From Dehalococcoidia bacterium (lineage in GTDB: Bacteria; Chloroflexota; Dehalococcoidia; CAUJGQ01): a stretch of DNA of 64,000 nt. A program made the position numbers and the translations under genes. The DNA lies in contig DATGEL010000022.1 in NCBI GenBank assembly GCA_035310145.1, forward strand, positions 46,073-110,072, given 5' to 3'. Below, piece by piece: positions 62,640-64,000 of this stretch. A model generated the notes under the pieces. It searched no databases and was not told the DNA's origin. It saw only the letters and a program-made list of their open reading frames with translations. The first letter of the stretch is position 1, and every line of letters starts with the position of its first letter.

Positions 62640-64000
62640 ATGGCATCCCCCGCGGCCGCCGGCTCCGGTCGTACGGCCGCCGCTCGCACGCCCTCCGATC
62701 TGCTCTCCGTCGTCCTGCTCGTCGCTGTGCTCGCACCCGGGGCCGTGGTCTTCAGCGGGCTCGATGTCTGGGCGCGGTATCAGCCGCCGTGGCCTGCTTT
62801 CGTCTGCGGCACGGCCTGCTGCGGCCTGGCGGCAACCGCGCGCCGGCCCGGTTGGTTGCTCGTGTTGGCGCTGGCGCTCGGCCTCGCCGCGACCTACGCC
62901 ACGCTGCTTCAGGCGCAGCCGGGGCCGGGGCTGCGCCTCGCGGACGAACAAGCGCGGTTGCACCTGCTGCACTGGTTGCGGCTGCTTTGGCGCGGCGAGG
63001 CGATTCACGACGACCTCGCCGTGAGTGCCTGGACCAGCGGCCTTGCCTGGCTCGCGGGCATGTGGGCGGCCTGGGCGGCGCTGCGGGCCGGCTGGCACTG
63101 GTTGGTACTTACCCTCGCCGGCGCTCTCGTGCTCTCGAGCATCGGCTACACGCACAACTGGCCGGCGGGCGGACTGATCGTCTTCCTCTTTGCCGCGCTG
63201 CTGTACGTGTCCCAGCAGCAGGCCCTGCAGCGGCGGCAGGATGCTGTCCGGCGCGGTCTGGAAGCCTCTCCTGCAACCGGCCGCCGCGCCGGCGTCGCCC
63301 ACACCGGCATGGTGCTGAGCGGCGCGGCGGGCCTGGTTGCGCTGGGCTGGCTCATTCCCGCCGCCCATTGGCGCCTGCCTCGGCTGCCGGAGAACCGCCC
63401 GCCGGCCGGAAGCGGCTCGGCGCTCGGTGCGGGGCAGATCGAGCGGCCGCTTACGGTGTTGCACGATTTCGGGTCGGTCCTGCCCTTCTCCGGGCCGGTC
63501 GCGCCGGGGGACGGCATCGTGGCCACGGTGCAAGCCGATGGACCGGGATACGTGTTCGGCATCTCCTACGACCGCTACGAAGGGAACGGTTGGGCGACAT
63601 CCGCGGCTGCCGGCGATACCAACGCCCCGCAGGGCGGACCTGGCATACGCCGCAGCGGCGGGCTGTCGTTCGAGGCAGCGCCGCCCTATCTCAGCAGCTC
63701 GTCCACAACGCTCACCGTGACGCCTGCACAACCCGCCACGGTCCTGCTGGCGGCCGGACCGCCGCTCGGCCTCGCTCCAACCGAAGGCACTCAGCCGCCA
63801 CGCGCCTATACGCAGTGGTTGAAAGGTGCGCCGGCCGGCGAATTCACGGCGCTGATCGCCGCATCGCCCCTGCAGGCAGGGGCGACGTACGCAACAGCCG
63901 GCCTGGTTTCGAGCGCCGAAGCAGGCGCCCTCCGGCGGGCGACAACAAGCGCCAGAGGCTGGCTCGCTGCCTATACCCAGCTTCCGCCCAACCTGCCGCA
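62640..64000 (+). CDS. TgpA-like (DUF3488) membrane protein, 5' part; transglutaminase domain would follow off-window
   Basis: Open to the right edge (453 codons, no stop). Several membrane helices (LLSVVLLVAVLAPGAVV, WLLVLALALGLAATYATL, WLAGMWAAWAALRAGWHWLVLTLAGALVLSSI, GGLIVFLFAALLYVSQQQ, and a fifth near HTGMVLSGAAGLVALGWLIP), then an extracytoplasmic part with SYDRYEGNGW, the motif of TgpA/DUF3488 proteins before their transglutaminase domain. The start ATG at 62640 has GAGG at 62627-62630; TACACT lies at 62582-62587. Confidence 0.8.
   Translation, partial: MASPAAAGSGRTAAARTPSDLLSVVLLVAVLAPGAVVFSGLDVWARYQPPWPAFVCGTACCGLAATARRPGWLLVLALALGLAATYATLLQAQPGPGLRLADEQARLHLLHWLRLLWRGEAIHDDLAVSAWTSGLAWLAGMWAAWAALRAGWHWLVLTLAGALVLSSIGYTHNWPAGGLIVFLFAALLYVSQQQALQRRQDAVRRGLEASPATGRRAGVAHTGMVLSGAAGLVALGWLIPAAHWRLPRLPENRPPAGSGSALGAGQIERPLTVLHDFGSVLPFSGPVAPGDGIVATVQADGPGYVFGISYDRYEGNGWATSAAAGDTNAPQGGPGIRRSGGLSFEAAPPYLSSSSTTLTVTPAQPATVLLAAGPPLGLAPTEGTQPPRAYTQWLKGAPAGEFTALIAASPLQAGATYATAGLVSSAEAGALRRATTSARGWLAAYTQLPPNLP

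Noticed and set aside
62556..63731. 391-codon frame on the minus strand opposite the TgpA-like gene
   Set aside because: No motif and Arg/Gly/Pro-rich. The plus strand from 62640 has membrane helices, a ribosome binding site and the family motif YDRYEGNGW.

Overview
The window is a very GC-rich, densely coded chromosomal segment of about 68 genes. There is no rRNA or tRNA gene, CRISPR array, insertion sequence, prophage or plasmid backbone that I can recognise. The gene content fits an aerobic, heterotrophic, free-living bacterium, most likely a member of the Chloroflexota. The supporting genes are F420 genes (cofE and an F420-dependent NADP reductase), a sufR-C-B-D-Rieske-S-U operon, CaiB-type CoA transferases, a FtsX-like permease, DinB-fold proteins, RNase Y and small zinc-knuckle proteins. 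No taxonomic marker gene is present, so the placement is an inference.

Layout. 0-4.3 kb: a three-gene plus-strand operon (methyltransferase, a tautomerase-TrmO fusion, a SPASM radical-SAM enzyme) ends at a perfect 20-bp hairpin and faces a two-gene minus operon of unknown function. 4.5-18 kb: mixed single genes, including alpha/beta hydrolases, an MBL-fold hydrolase, a RelE/Phd toxin-antitoxin pair, a gentisate-dioxygenase-like cupin, a metallopeptidase, a thiol dioxygenase, RNase Y, peptide deformylase with a FmdB zinc ribbon, an XRE regulator, and HpaB. 18-25 kb: flavin reductase divergent from hpaB, DUF423, an SGNH lipoprotein coupled to a giant FtsX-like permease, then a HigBA-type toxin-antitoxin module bracketed by a duplicated permease 3' end. 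25-32 kb: the Fe-S cluster assembly operon (sufR, C, B, D, Rieske ferredoxin, S, U). 32-44.7 kb: DinB proteins, amidohydrolase, a di-iron ferritin-like protein, an MBL exonuclease, a phosphodiesterase, a degenerate response regulator, plsY, and the F420 genes. 44.7-56 kb: a mostly minus-strand acyl-CoA and hydrolase block (CoA transferase, a frameshifted phytanoyl-CoA dioxygenase, two tandem CaiB genes, an isopropylmalate-dehydrogenase relative), with a DEAD-box helicase and a secreted protein with a sortase-like tail. 56-64 kb: three tandem paralogous membrane proteins, a leaderless GntR regulator with palindromic operators, aconitase, a third toxin-antitoxin pair, and the 5' part of a TgpA-like transglutaminase gene that runs off the right edge.

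How the genes work together: the suf operon builds Fe-S clusters that aconitase, the Rieske protein and the radical-SAM enzyme use. HpaB with the flavin reductase and the gentisate dioxygenase point to aromatic catabolism. The CoA transferases and dehydrogenase suggest organic-acid metabolism.

Signals beyond genes: a REP-like hairpin repeat in four copies (one supplies the C-terminus of the helicase), two probable frameshifts each explained by one missing G in a short G-run, convergent genes sharing overlapping stop codons, and several starts that look leaderless (a TAnnnT box 6-7 nt upstream of ATG, no Shine-Dalgarno).
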